A DNA stretch of 44,723 bases from Rhodococcus sp. HM1. GTDB lineage: Bacteria > Actinomycetota > Actinomycetes > Mycobacteriales > Mycobacteriaceae. The notes beneath the pieces were generated by a model, which saw only the letters and a list, made by a program, of their open reading frames with translations, was not told the DNA's origin and did not search any database. Both the position numbers and the translations under genes were made by a program. Positions 24,201-32,647 of the stretch are shown piece after piece; positions within the stretch are counted from its first letter, which is position 1; each line of letters starts with the position of its first letter. Where the stretch lies: contig NZ_JALPTB010000054.1 in the NCBI RefSeq assembly GCF_023218075.1, positions 1 through 44,723 on the forward strand, in the 5' to 3' direction.

Positions 24201-24767
24201 ATGACCACCTACACCGTCGGCTATTTCGTCGGAAGTCTCTCGTCGCGGTCCATCAACCGGACGCTGTCGAAGGCCCTGATCCGGTTGGCACCGGACGATC
24301 TCGAGTTCGTCGAGATCCCCATCAAGGACCTGCCCCTCTACAGCCCGGACTACGACGCCGACTTTCCGCCGGAGGGCACGGCACTGAAGGAAGCGATCGC
24401 GGGGGTCGACGCGGTGCTGTTCGTCTCTCCCGAGTACAACCGGTCCATTCCGGGCGCGCTGAAGAACGCGATCGACTGGGCGTCGCGGCCGTGGGGCCAG
24501 AATTCCTTCGATCATGTGCCGACCGCACTGATCGGCGCGTCCATAGGCGCCATCGGTACCGCGGTCGGCCAGCAGAGCCTGCGCGGGGTGATGGCGTTCT
24601 GCAACGCCCGGCTGATGACCGCCCCCGAGGCGTACATCCACTACACACCCGAGGTGTTCGGCGACGACGGCAGCATCAGCAACGAATCGACGGAGACGTT
24701 CCTGCGCAACTACATGTCCGAGTTCCGGGACCACATCGTGCGGGTCCTCACCGTGCTCCCGCGCTAG
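24201..24767 (+). CDS. NADPH-dependent FMN reductase family protein
   Basis: The 188-residue flavodoxin-like protein belongs to the NAD(P)H-dependent FMN reductase group (chromate/quinone/azo reductase-like). The phosphate-binding loop GSLSSRSINRTL sits near residues 12-23, and the flavin contact PEYNRSIPGALKNAIDWASRP is around residues 83-103, both hallmarks of the family. Members reduce FMN, quinones or chromate as soluble dimers, usually in oxidative-stress defence; the true substrate is not given by the sequence. ATG at 24201 with GGAAGGA upstream is chosen, because the frame before it runs antisense through the SDR gene. It is divergent from the SDR gene, and its last 20 bases overlap the 3' end of the next convergent gene. 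Confidence 0.88.
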   Translation: MTTYTVGYFVGSLSSRSINRTLSKALIRLAPDDLEFVEIPIKDLPLYSPDYDADFPPEGTALKEAIAGVDAVLFVSPEYNRSIPGALKNAIDWASRPWGQNSFDHVPTALIGASIGAIGTAVGQQSLRGVMAFCNARLMTAPEAYIHYTPEVFGDDGSISNESTETFLRNYMSEFRDHIVRVLTVLPR

Positions 24768-25248
24768 GGTCGAGCGGCGCGACCTTCTCGAGTTCGAACT
24801 CCGCCAGGACGCGGCCGACGACCGCGGCGATCCGATCGGCGGGTAGCTCCTCGTAGGCGGCCAGCACGATCGCCAGCTGCTCGGCCGGCGGCAGCGTCGC
24901 GAACAGCACGTCACCGCGCGGGCTCTCGCCGGCGACCCGAGGGGCCTTGCGCGGACGCTGCAGATAGACGAACCAGCTCAGCACGTACGCGCACAGTTCC
25001 GGTCCGACGGGCCCGCGCCAGGTCGCGACGGCCCGCGCGACCGCCCGGTCGAGGATCTCCGGTGCCGCATCCCCCGCGAGGAGCCGCGCGCACGGCGCCA
25101 GGTCGGGAAGTTTGCTTTCGAGGACTTCGCGCAACCCGGCGATCCGCTCCCGGTCCACGGTCAGGGTCAGGCCCTCGAGGGTGCCGTTGCCTCGGCCGCG
25201 TTCACCGCTGCTGCTCGCAATGGTCGTTTCTGCCGCCGGCTGGTACAT
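24748..25248 (-). CDS. Hypothetical protein (166 aa)
   Basis: I do not recognise this protein. After a Ser/Gly-rich start it is predominantly helical and charged, with an R-E-R-I-A-G-L-R-E-V-L-E helix near residue 45, a WRGPVGPELCAYVLSWFVYLQ hydrophobic helix and a final TLPPAEQLAIVLAAYEELPADRIAAV segment. That last segment loosely recalls sigma-70 region 4 helices (LPPxxRxVxxLxYxExL), but the recognition helix is not convincing. The ATG at 25248 is chosen; the longer open frame to 25341 passes through a region that looks regulatory. It overlaps the FMN-reductase gene tail-to-tail by 20 bases. No membrane anchor or signal peptide is evident. Confidence 0.55.
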   Translation of the reverse strand: MYQPAAETTIASSSGERGRGNGTLEGLTLTVDRERIAGLREVLESKLPDLAPCARLLAGDAAPEILDRAVARAVATWRGPVGPELCAYVLSWFVYLQRPRKAPRVAGESPRGDVLFATLPPAEQLAIVLAAYEELPADRIAAVVGRVLAEFELEKVAPLDPSAGAR

Positions 25249-25353
25249 GGCTCTACTTCTTCCTCGCGTCTCTACTACGACCATCGTCCCGCGAGTGAGG
25301 AATGTCACGCGTAGTCGCCTACGCGTGTCGCGAACGGGCACTACGCGAGAAAA

Positions 25354-25407
25354 CCCGACCCGACGGTCGGTGCACAGATATTTCCGTACACGGACCGTCG
25401 GGCCGGG
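25354..25407. terminator. Imperfect long hairpin downstream of the aldehyde dehydrogenase
   Basis: Arms of 19 bp (25354-25372 with 25389-25407, two mismatches) enclose a 16-nt loop, 25 bases after the aldehyde dehydrogenase stop. It should end that transcript before the 166-aa gene on the same strand. Confidence 0.65.
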
Positions 25408-25431
25408 TGAGCTGTGCGTACCAGCGCAGGA

Positions 25432-26856
25432 TCAGCGCAGGATCGACTTGATCTCGAGGAACTCCTCGAGCCCGAAGACGCCCGCTTCACGACCGAGTCC
25501 GGACTGCTTGTAGCCGCCGAACGGCGCTTCGGTGTTGAACGCGCCGCCGTTGACATACACCTGGCCGGTGCGCATCCGGCGGGCCACTCGTTCGGCACGG
25601 GCGGGATCTGCGGACCAGACGCCGCCGGACAGCCCGTATTCGCTCTTGTTGGCGATGCGCACGGCGTCGTCCTCGTCGCGGTAGCCGATAATCGACAGGA
25701 CCGGCCCGAAGATCTCCTCGCGGGCGATGGTCATGTCCTCGGTGACCTTGCCGAACACGGTCGGGCCGACGAAGTACCCGGTGGTCAGGCCGGTCTCGCG
25801 ACCGTCGAGGACCAGGTCGGCGCCTTCCTCCACGCCCTTGTCGATGTAGGACCGGACCCGCGCGAGCTGGGTGGCGTTGACCAGCGGGCCGAGCTTGGAC
25901 CCCGGATCCGAGGGGTGCCCGACGGTGTAGGCCTGTGCGACCTTCGCGGCGAGCTCGGTGGCCTCGTCGAGGCGGTCGGCGGGCACGAGCATGCGGGTCA
26001 GCGCGGTGCAGGTCTGCCCGGAGTTGAGGAAGCACTTGGAGACGCCCTCGGTGACGGCGGTGGCGAGATCGGCGTCGTCGAGGATGATGTTCGCGGACTT
26101 GCCGCCGAGTTCGAGCGCGACCTTCTTGACCGTGTCGGCGGCGACCGCGGCGACGCGCTTTCCGGCGCGGGTGGAGCCGGTGAACGAGACCATGTCGATG
26201 TCCGGGTGTGCGGCGATGGCTTCGCCGACGACCGGCCCGTATCCGCTGACGAGGTTGAACACGCCCGGCGGCAGGCCGGCCTCGTCGCAGATGTCGACGA
26301 GCGCGTACGTGACGAGCGGCGCGACCTCGGTGGGCTTGAGGACGACGGTGCAGCCGGCGGCGAGCGCGGCGAACACCTTGAGCACGACCTGGTGCAGCGG
26401 GTAGTTCCACGGGGTGATGGCGCCGACGACACCGACGGGCTCGCGCACGACGAGGGCGTTCCCGATCTCCCGGTCGTCGAAGTCGTATTCACCGGCGAGC
26501 GTGGCGTAGGCGGCGATGTTGCTCAGCGGCATCCCGATCTGGACGGCCGCCGCGAGCTTGAGCGGCATGCCCATGTCGCGGGAGACGAGTTCGGTCAGTT
26601 CCCCGGCGCGGTCGGCGGCGAGGGCGGCGACCTTGCCGAGGTAGGCGCTGCGTTCGGCGCCGGACAGCGCCGACCAGGCGGGGAACGCGGCGCGCGCCGC
26701 GGCGGTGGCGCGGTCGACGTCGGAGGCGGTGCCCTCGGCGACGACGGCGATGACTTCCTCGCTCGCGGGGTCGATCACCTCGATGCGGCCGGTGCCGTCC
26801 GAGTCCAGCCAGGCCCCGTCGATGTAGATCTTGGTGCGGTCGAGTACGTCGGTCAT
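25432..26856 (-). CDS. Aldehyde dehydrogenase family protein
   Basis: The 474-residue NAD(P)+-dependent dehydrogenase oxidises an aldehyde to the acid. Visible are the coenzyme-fold segment TPWNYPLHQ, the [12 protein letters not shown] loop, the general-base motif [10 protein letters not shown] and the catalytic C283 in NSGQTCTA. The C-terminal [16 protein letters not shown] segment is also typical. ATG at 26856 has GAGGGA seven bases upstream; the frame upstream of it to 26991 lacks a ribosome site. It is divergent from the gltB-like gene. A 6-6-6 palindrome next to a TAAGCT -10-like box upstream suggests repression by a TetR-type regulator. The aldehyde is unknown. Confidence 0.93.
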   Translation of the reverse strand: MTDVLDRTKIYIDGAWLDSDGTGRIEVIDPASEEVIAVVAEGTASDVDRATAAARAAFPAWSALSGAERSAYLGKVAALAADRAGELTELVSRDMGMPLKLAAAVQIGMPLSNIAAYATLAGEYDFDDREIGNALVVREPVGVVGAITPWNYPLHQVVLKVFAALAAGCTVVLKPTEVAPLVTYALVDICDEAGLPPGVFNLVSGYGPVVGEAIAAHPDIDMVSFTGSTRAGKRVAAVAADTVKKVALELGGKSANIILDDADLATAVTEGVSKCFLNSGQTCTALTRMLVPADRLDEATELAAKVAQAYTVGHPSDPGSKLGPLVNATQLARVRSYIDKGVEEGADLVLDGRETGLTTGYFVGPTVFGKVTEDMTIAREEIFGPVLSIIGYRDEDDAVRIANKSEYGLSGGVWSADPARAERVARRMRTGQVYVNGGAFNTEAPFGGYKQSGLGREAGVFGLEEFLEIKSILR

Positions 26857-26915
26857 GCGATTCCCTCTCTGCAGCACGTCCTGATGTGGCGTGGAACACT
26901 CCGACCTGCAGCTTA

Positions 26916-26933
26916 GCCGAGCGCTCACTCGGC
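26916..26933. promoter_or_regulatory. Candidate TetR-type operator at the aldehyde dehydrogenase promoter
   Basis: GCCGAG-CGCTCA-CTCGGC is a perfect 6-6-6 inverted repeat with an internal GAGCGCTC, 60-77 bases upstream of the aldehyde dehydrogenase ATG. It abuts a minus-strand TAAGCT box (26915-26910) that fits TAnnnT, so occupancy would block the promoter. The regulator is not in the window. Confidence 0.5.
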
Positions 26934-26975
26934 CGGTGTGACGAACGTGGCGTCCACGCAGGGCACGCGGTGCGG

Positions 26976-26981
26976 TACGCT
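26976..26981 (+). promoter_or_regulatory. Possible -10 box for the gltB-like operon
   Basis: TACGCT fits the TAnnnT pattern 161 bases upstream of the TTG start of the gltB-like gene. No -35 consensus is evident, so this is a weak call. Confidence 0.25.
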
Positions 26982-27031
26982 GGCCAGGCACTCGCGGGTT
27001 TCCAACGTGCTACACGCGGGTTGCCAGACAA

Positions 27032-27057
27032 CGACGTCTGCCTCATTTCAGACGTCG
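27032..27057 (+). promoter_or_regulatory. Perfect stem-loop in the gltB-like leader
   Basis: CGACGTCTG (27032-27040) and CAGACGTCG (27049-27057) form a perfect 9-bp stem with an 8-nt loop, 80 bases upstream of the start codon. It could be a regulator-binding palindrome or a leader RNA hairpin. Confidence 0.4.
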
Positions 27058-27136
27058 GCATCCACCATCGGAAGTCCGGATTCCCGGGCGCACCCCTCCG
27101 TGGCCGCCGACACGATCCACCCGAGGAGGACGTCCG

Positions 27137-30100
27137 TTGCTTACGCATGCCGACGGAACCGGCCTGTACGACAGCACTCTCGACAAGAGCAGCTGCGGCG
27201 TCGGATTCATCACCCGCAAGGACGGCGTGCAGACGCACGAGGTCCTCACCCTCGGCCACGAAGCCCTCTGCGTGGTCCCGCACCGCGGCGGCATGTCCGC
27301 CGAGGGCGTCGGCGACGGCGCCGGCGTCAACGTCGACCTGTCGGTCGCGTTCTTCTCGCAGCTCACCGGAAAGAACCTTCGCGCAGGCGAATTCGGTGTC
27401 GGCGACTTCTTCCTCCCCACCGATCCCGCCGCCCGCCCCGCGGCGGAGGAACTGATCGGCGCGGCCCTCGCTGCGCAGGACATCGAGGTCCTCGCCGTGC
27501 GCGACGTCCCGGTCGACGACGGCGTGCTGCGGCCGGCCGCCGTCGCCTACCAGCTGCCGATCCGGCAGTGGATCTTCGCGCGCCCCGAATCCGTGGACAG
27601 CGCAAAGGAATTCGACCGAATCCTGCACGAGGCGCTGCTCTCGGTCGAGGCGCAGGCGTACACCGATCCGGCGCTGGCCGGGCTGTACCCGCTCTCGCTC
27701 AGCGCACGCACCCAGGTCCTCAAGGGACGCTTGAACTCTCACGAGGTCATCCCCTACTTCGCCGATCTCACCGATCCGGCGCACGCGGTGCACACCCTCT
27801 TCTTCCACACCCGGTTCTCCACCAACACCGACCCGCACCCGACGATGGCACAGCCGTTCCGGCTCATGGCCCACAACGGCGAGCTGAACACCGACCGCAA
27901 GAACCGCCTGTTCGAGGGCGCGCTCGCTCGCGCCTTGGGCCGCAACATCATCCGACCGCCCGGACAGTCCGACAGCTGCCGCTTCGACCAGACCCTCGCG
28001 TCGCGGCTGGTGTACGACGATCTCGATCTGGTGACCGCGGTCGTGCAGATGATGCCGCCGGCATGGGAGAACGACACCACCCTGTCGCCGCAGGTGCGCG
28101 CGATGCTCGAGTTCTTCTCGCTGTACGAGGAGAAGAACGACGGTCCCGCCGCGCTGATCTTCGGCAACGGCAGCGTCGTCGGCGCCCGCCTGGACCGCCT
28201 CGGCCTGCGTCCGCTGCGCACCGTCGAGACCGCCGACTACCTGGGCGTGACCTCCGAGGCCGGCCAGTTCGGGTTCGCACCCGAGACCGTGCTGCGCCGC
28301 GGCCGCATCGAGGCCGGCGGCATGTTGTACTTCGACCACGAGCAGGGTCGCTCGTTCGGCACCGTCGAGGCCCTCGAACTGCTCGCCGCGCGCCGCGACT
28401 ACCCGGCGCTGGTGGCCGACGCCCGCGCCGAGCTCGCGTCGCTGCCCGAGATCCCCGCCGAGAAGGCGGGCTCGCCGCTGCGCTACAACGGCGACCTCGA
28501 CCGCTACCAGCGGTACGTGTCGTACTCGCTGAACCAGGAATCGTTCAGGTTCATGCTCGACCCGATGCTCGCGTCGGGAACCGAGAAGATCTCCGCGATG
28601 GGGTACGGCAACGCCATCAACGCCCTGTCCGATCAGGAGGGCGGCGTCGCCAAGTACTTCTCGCAGCGGTTCGCGCAGGTCACCAACCCGTCGCTGGACT
28701 CGATCCGCGAGGCCGACGGCATGACGCTGCGGGTCGCGCTCGGTGCCCGCCCCGGTTCCGGTGCCGCGGAGGCCCGGCAGATCGTGGTGCCGTCGCCGAT
28801 CCTCACCCACCTGGACATGCTCCGCATCCGCGAGCAGGCCGACACCCCGGTGCGCCGCTTCCAGATGCTGTTCACGCCGGTGTTCGACGATCCGGCCGCG
28901 AACGCCGCCGCGCTCGAGGCGGCCGTCGAGGCCCTCGCCGACGAGATCGCCGCGTTCGCCCGCGAATCCGGTGGCATCGCGGTGCTCACCGACCGGCACG
29001 TCGCGACCGATCGTGCCGCGCTGCCGATGATCCTGACCACCTCCGCCGTGAACCAGCGGCTCATCGACGAGGGCCTGCGGCTGCGGGTCTCGGTGATCGT
29101 CGAGTCCGGCCAGCTGTTCTCCTCGCACCACATCGCCGCGACCCTCGGGTTCGGCGCCGCCGCCGTGTACCCACTGACGGTGCAGATGCGCGCGGAGGAA
29201 AAGTACGGCGACGACGCCGACGCCGCCTTCCTGAAGTTCCGCAAGGCCGCCGAGAAGTCGCTGATGAAGACGATGGGCCGCGTCGGCCTGTGCACCGTCG
29301 AGTCGTACATCGGCGGCGAGTTCTTCGAACCCAGCTACCTCGACACCGACGACGCGGTGCTGCGCCGCTGGTTCCCGAACGTGCGGACCCCGGTCGGTGG
29401 CGTCGGATTCGCGACGATCGCGCAGGCGGTCGCCGACTGGCACCAGCGTGCCCTGACGGTCGCGGCCGAGAAGGACGTGCCGCTGCTGGGCCTGTTCAAG
29501 GAGCGCGCCGAAGGCGCCGGGCACTCGTACGGCACCACCGCGGTGCGCGGCTTCGTCGACATGACCGAGGAGCCCATCACGCTGCCCGGCAGCGAGCGGG
29601 ACGGCGAACCCGACCTGACCGACGCGCTGCGGCTGCTGCCGCTGCACCGCCTCGGCGACGCCCACGGCCTCGACGACGACGCCTACCGCTACGGCGGTTT
29701 CCGGGCGCTGACCGCCGACGAGATCGACCGGTTCGAGATCACTCCCGGCTACCGCGCGTTCGCGCGGACCATGGCCGACGAGCGGGCCCAGCGTCCCGCC
29801 GCGCTGCGCGACGTCCTCGCGACGCCCGCCGACGTCACCTACGCCACCACCGCCGACGAGTTCCGCCGCGAGATGGGCCGCTTCGCCCGCTACGGCAACA
29901 ACTCGATGCTGGTGCGCGGCATCTCCGCGGCCCGGGTCGGCGACGAGGAGTTCGTGCTGCGCCTGACCGGTCCGCGCGCCGACGAGGCCGACCGGCTCGA
30001 GGCGCTCGCCCAGTCCCTCGTCACCCGGTTCGGCGACGAGATCCTCGGCTACCGCTGCTACGGCGACACCGTCACCGTGCAGGCCACCGGGCAGGCCCGC

Positions 30101-32647
30101 GACTACCTCGCGCTGGTCCGCAAGGCCCCGGACAGCGTGCCGCTGGACCGGGTGCAGCCCGCCCACGAGATCACCCGCACCCTCGCGTCCGGCGCGATGA
30201 GCCACGGCGCCCTGAATTCCAACGCCCACGAGGCTGTCGCGCACGGCACCAACATGGTCGGCGGCATGTCGAACTGCGGTGAGGGCGGCGAGCACATCTC
30301 CCGTTACGGCACGATCCGCGGTTCGCGGATCAAGCAGTTCGCGTCGGGCCGCTTCGGGGTCTGGGCCGGTTACCTCGCCGACCCGATGCTCGAGGAGATC
30401 GAGATCAAGATCGCGCAGGGCGCCAAGCCCGGCGAAGGCGGGCAACTGCCGGCCGCGAAGGTGACCGTGGAGATCGCCGCCGCGCGCGGTGCCACGCCCG
30501 GCGTCGAACTGGTGTCGCCGCCGCCGCACCACGACACCTACTCGATCGAGGACCTCGCGCAGCTCATCCACGACTGCAAGGCCGCCCGGGTCCGGGTCAT
30601 CGTCAAGCTGGTGTCCTCCGAGGGCATCGGCACCATCGCCGTCGGTGTCGCGAAGGCCGGCGCGGACGTCATCAACGTCGCCGGCAACACCGGCGGCACC
30701 GGCGCCGCGTCCGTCACCTCGCTCAAGTACGCGGGCCGCTCCGCCGAGATCGGCATCGCCGAGGTGCACCAGGCGCTGTGCGCGAACGGCCTGCGCGACA
30801 AGGTGGTGCTGCGCTGCTCCGGTGCCCACCAGACCGCGTCCGACGTGATCACCTCCGCGCTGCTCGGCGCCGACAGCTTCGAGTTCGGCACCACCGCGCT
30901 GATGATGCTCAAGTGCGTCATGGCCAAGAACTGCAACGTCAAGTGCCCGGCCGGTCTGACCACCAATCCCGAGGTGTTCGACGGTGATCCACGCGCGATG
31001 GCGCAGTACCTGCTCAACGTCGCGCACGAGACCCGCGAAGTGCTGGCCCGGCTGGGTCTGCGGTCGCTGCGCGATGCCCGCGGCCGCTCGGATCTGCTGC
31101 ACCTGCTCGACCACCCGTCGTCCGTCGGCAAGCTGGACCTGCGGGCCATGCTGACCGTCGTGCCGGAGGTCTCGGTCGAGAACCCCGTGTACCTGGAGAA
31201 GGACTACGAACTCGACGACCGCTGGATCGCCGAGCTGCGGGCGGCGCTGGTCGACGCCGGCGAGACCGCGGTCGCGCTCGGTGACGGTGTCGCGCTGACC
31301 AACCGCAACAAGAGCGTCGGGGCGCAGCTCGCCATCGACATCGAGCGGATGCTGGGCCACGAGCAGCTCGGCGAGATCCCCGCGGCCCTGCGCGACGAGC
31401 GCGGCCGCCGCTGGCTGCGCGACGGCGCCGTCACCGTCACCACCACCGGCTCGGCCGGCCTGTCGTTCGGCGCGTTCTGCAACGACGGAATGGTGCTGGC
31501 GCACACCGGAACCGCGAACGACGGCGTCGGCAAGGGCCAGTGCGGCGGCGAGATCGTCGTGCTCTCCCCCGGCGGCGGTTCCGCCGATCACGGCGGCAAC
31601 GTGCTCATCGGCAACTTCGCGTTGTTCGGTGCCACCGGCGGCCGGTTGTTCGTCCAAGGGCAGGCCGGCGACCGGTTCGCCGTCCGCAACTCCGGTGCCG
31701 CCGCGGTCGTCGAGGGGGTCGGCGAATTCGCGTGCGAGTACATGACCAACGGTGTCGTGCTCAACCTCGGCGGATTCGGCAAGGGCCTGGGCAACGGCAT
31801 GTCCGGCGGGTTCGTCTACCAGTACGACCCCGAGGGCCTGCTGCCCGGCAAGGCCAGCGCCGACTCGATCGTCCTCGGTTCCGTCACCGGCGACGATCCG
31901 CAGGCGGCGGTCCACAACGCGGCCGTGCTCGAACTGCTGCACCGGCACGTCGAGACCACCGGGTCCGTCAAAGCCCGCTTCCTGCTGGACAACTGGCAGA
32001 CCGAGCAGGCGCACTTCGTGTACGGCATGCCGCGGGCGCTGCTGCAGTACCAGGACTCGGAGCAGATCCTCGCCGCGAAGTCCCGCAAGGAACTCGCCGA
32101 GGAGGTCGCCGCGGCCCTCGTCGAGCACCAGGTCCGCAAGTTCAAGACCGACTACCAGCAGGGCACGCCGGTGGCCGGGGGCGTCACCCCGGACGGCACG
32201 GACAGCGAGGCGATGTTCGCGCTGCTCAACAACTACACGGTGCTCGCCGCCGCCCAGTCGATGGCGATGCAGCGCATCCCCGGCGCCACCGACGCCGCCG
32301 ATCCGGCCGTGCAGAAGGCGGTGCGCAACCTGCTGCTGACCGAGGACTTCTTCCTCGTCAAGAAGCTGCAGCGGTACGCGCTCGAGGCGATCTCGGAGCG
32401 CACCGACGAGGAGCTCGCGGTGCTCGTCGCCGACAAGCGCCTCGGCGACTACAAGCGGTCGCTGGCGTTGCGCAACGTCCGGTCCGTGTACACCCCCGGC
32501 ACCTACGGGTGGATTCTCCTGCAGGACAGGAAGAACCACGACTCCATCGGCCGGCTGCCCGGTTACGAGGAACTGTTCGCGCGTCACGCGGTGCCGGATC
32601 TGCTGACCCAGTCGCCCGCGCTTTCCACGGAGGTGGCTTCCGCATGA
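27137..32647 (+). CDS. Glutamate synthase large-subunit-like protein (variant GltB, 1836 aa)
   Basis: All GltB domains are present in order. First is a class II glutamine amidotransferase with the nucleophile C20 (DKSSCGVGF) and HTRFSTNT and AHNGELNT motifs near residues 224-250. A central domain follows, then the FMN domain from about residue 1005 (ASGAMSHG, NCGEGGE, AQGAKPGEGGQLP, SPPPHHDTYSIEDLAQLIHD). Last is the GXGXG beta-helix to about 1625. It should move ammonia from glutamine to a keto acid. Oddities: the cluster cysteines are C1260-x5-C1266-x3-C1270 rather than x5/x4, about 130 extra residues precede the FMN domain, and about 190 follow the beta-helix. The start is TTG at 27137 with GAGGAGG seven bases upstream. 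Its TGA overlaps the ATG of a diflavin reductase; there is no gltD. Confidence 0.85.
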   Translation: MLTHADGTGLYDSTLDKSSCGVGFITRKDGVQTHEVLTLGHEALCVVPHRGGMSAEGVGDGAGVNVDLSVAFFSQLTGKNLRAGEFGVGDFFLPTDPAARPAAEELIGAALAAQDIEVLAVRDVPVDDGVLRPAAVAYQLPIRQWIFARPESVDSAKEFDRILHEALLSVEAQAYTDPALAGLYPLSLSARTQVLKGRLNSHEVIPYFADLTDPAHAVHTLFFHTRFSTNTDPHPTMAQPFRLMAHNGELNTDRKNRLFEGALARALGRNIIRPPGQSDSCRFDQTLASRLVYDDLDLVTAVVQMMPPAWENDTTLSPQVRAMLEFFSLYEEKNDGPAALIFGNGSVVGARLDRLGLRPLRTVETADYLGVTSEAGQFGFAPETVLRRGRIEAGGMLYFDHEQGRSFGTVEALELLAARRDYPALVADARAELASLPEIPAEKAGSPLRYNGDLDRYQRYVSYSLNQESFRFMLDPMLASGTEKISAMGYGNAINALSDQEGGVAKYFSQRFAQVTNPSLDSIREADGMTLRVALGARPGSGAAEARQIVVPSPILTHLDMLRIREQADTPVRRFQMLFTPVFDDPAANAAALEAAVEALADEIAAFARESGGIAVLTDRHVATDRAALPMILTTSAVNQRLIDEGLRLRVSVIVESGQLFSSHHIAATLGFGAAAVYPLTVQMRAEEKYGDDADAAFLKFRKAAEKSLMKTMGRVGLCTVESYIGGEFFEPSYLDTDDAVLRRWFPNVRTPVGGVGFATIAQAVADWHQRALTVAAEKDVPLLGLFKERAEGAGHSYGTTAVRGFVDMTEEPITLPGSERDGEPDLTDALRLLPLHRLGDAHGLDDDAYRYGGFRALTADEIDRFEITPGYRAFARTMADERAQRPAALRDVLATPADVTYATTADEFRREMGRFARYGNNSMLVRGISAARVGDEEFVLRLTGPRADEADRLEALAQSLVTRFGDEILGYRCYGDTVTVQATGQARDYLALVRKAPDSVPLDRVQPAHEITRTLASGAMSHGALNSNAHEAVAHGTNMVGGMSNCGEGGEHISRYGTIRGSRIKQFASGRFGVWAGYLADPMLEEIEIKIAQGAKPGEGGQLPAAKVTVEIAAARGATPGVELVSPPPHHDTYSIEDLAQLIHDCKAARVRVIVKLVSSEGIGTIAVGVAKAGADVINVAGNTGGTGAASVTSLKYAGRSAEIGIAEVHQALCANGLRDKVVLRCSGAHQTASDVITSALLGADSFEFGTTALMMLKCVMAKNCNVKCPAGLTTNPEVFDGDPRAMAQYLLNVAHETREVLARLGLRSLRDARGRSDLLHLLDHPSSVGKLDLRAMLTVVPEVSVENPVYLEKDYELDDRWIAELRAALVDAGETAVALGDGVALTNRNKSVGAQLAIDIERMLGHEQLGEIPAALRDERGRRWLRDGAVTVTTTGSAGLSFGAFCNDGMVLAHTGTANDGVGKGQCGGEIVVLSPGGGSADHGGNVLIGNFALFGATGGRLFVQGQAGDRFAVRNSGAAAVVEGVGEFACEYMTNGVVLNLGGFGKGLGNGMSGGFVYQYDPEGLLPGKASADSIVLGSVTGDDPQAAVHNAAVLELLHRHVETTGSVKARFLLDNWQTEQAHFVYGMPRALLQYQDSEQILAAKSRKELAEEVAAALVEHQVRKFKTDYQQGTPVAGGVTPDGTDSEAMFALLNNYTVLAAAQSMAMQRIPGATDAADPAVQKAVRNLLLTEDFFLVKKLQRYALEAISERTDEELAVLVADKRLGDYKRSLALRNVRSVYTPGTYGWILLQDRKNHDSIGRLPGYEELFARHAVPDLLTQSPALSTEVASA

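Noticed and set aside
24903-24990. Sigma-70 region 4-like segment in the 166-aa protein
   Set aside because: Only a loose LPPxxQ...YEELP resemblance; no region 2 and no convincing recognition helix, so no sigma-factor call was made.
26489-32587. A minus-strand open frame of 2032 codons opposite the gltB-like gene
   Set aside because: Low-complexity Arg/Gly/Val-rich antisense translation; the plus strand carries an unmistakable GltB-type protein.
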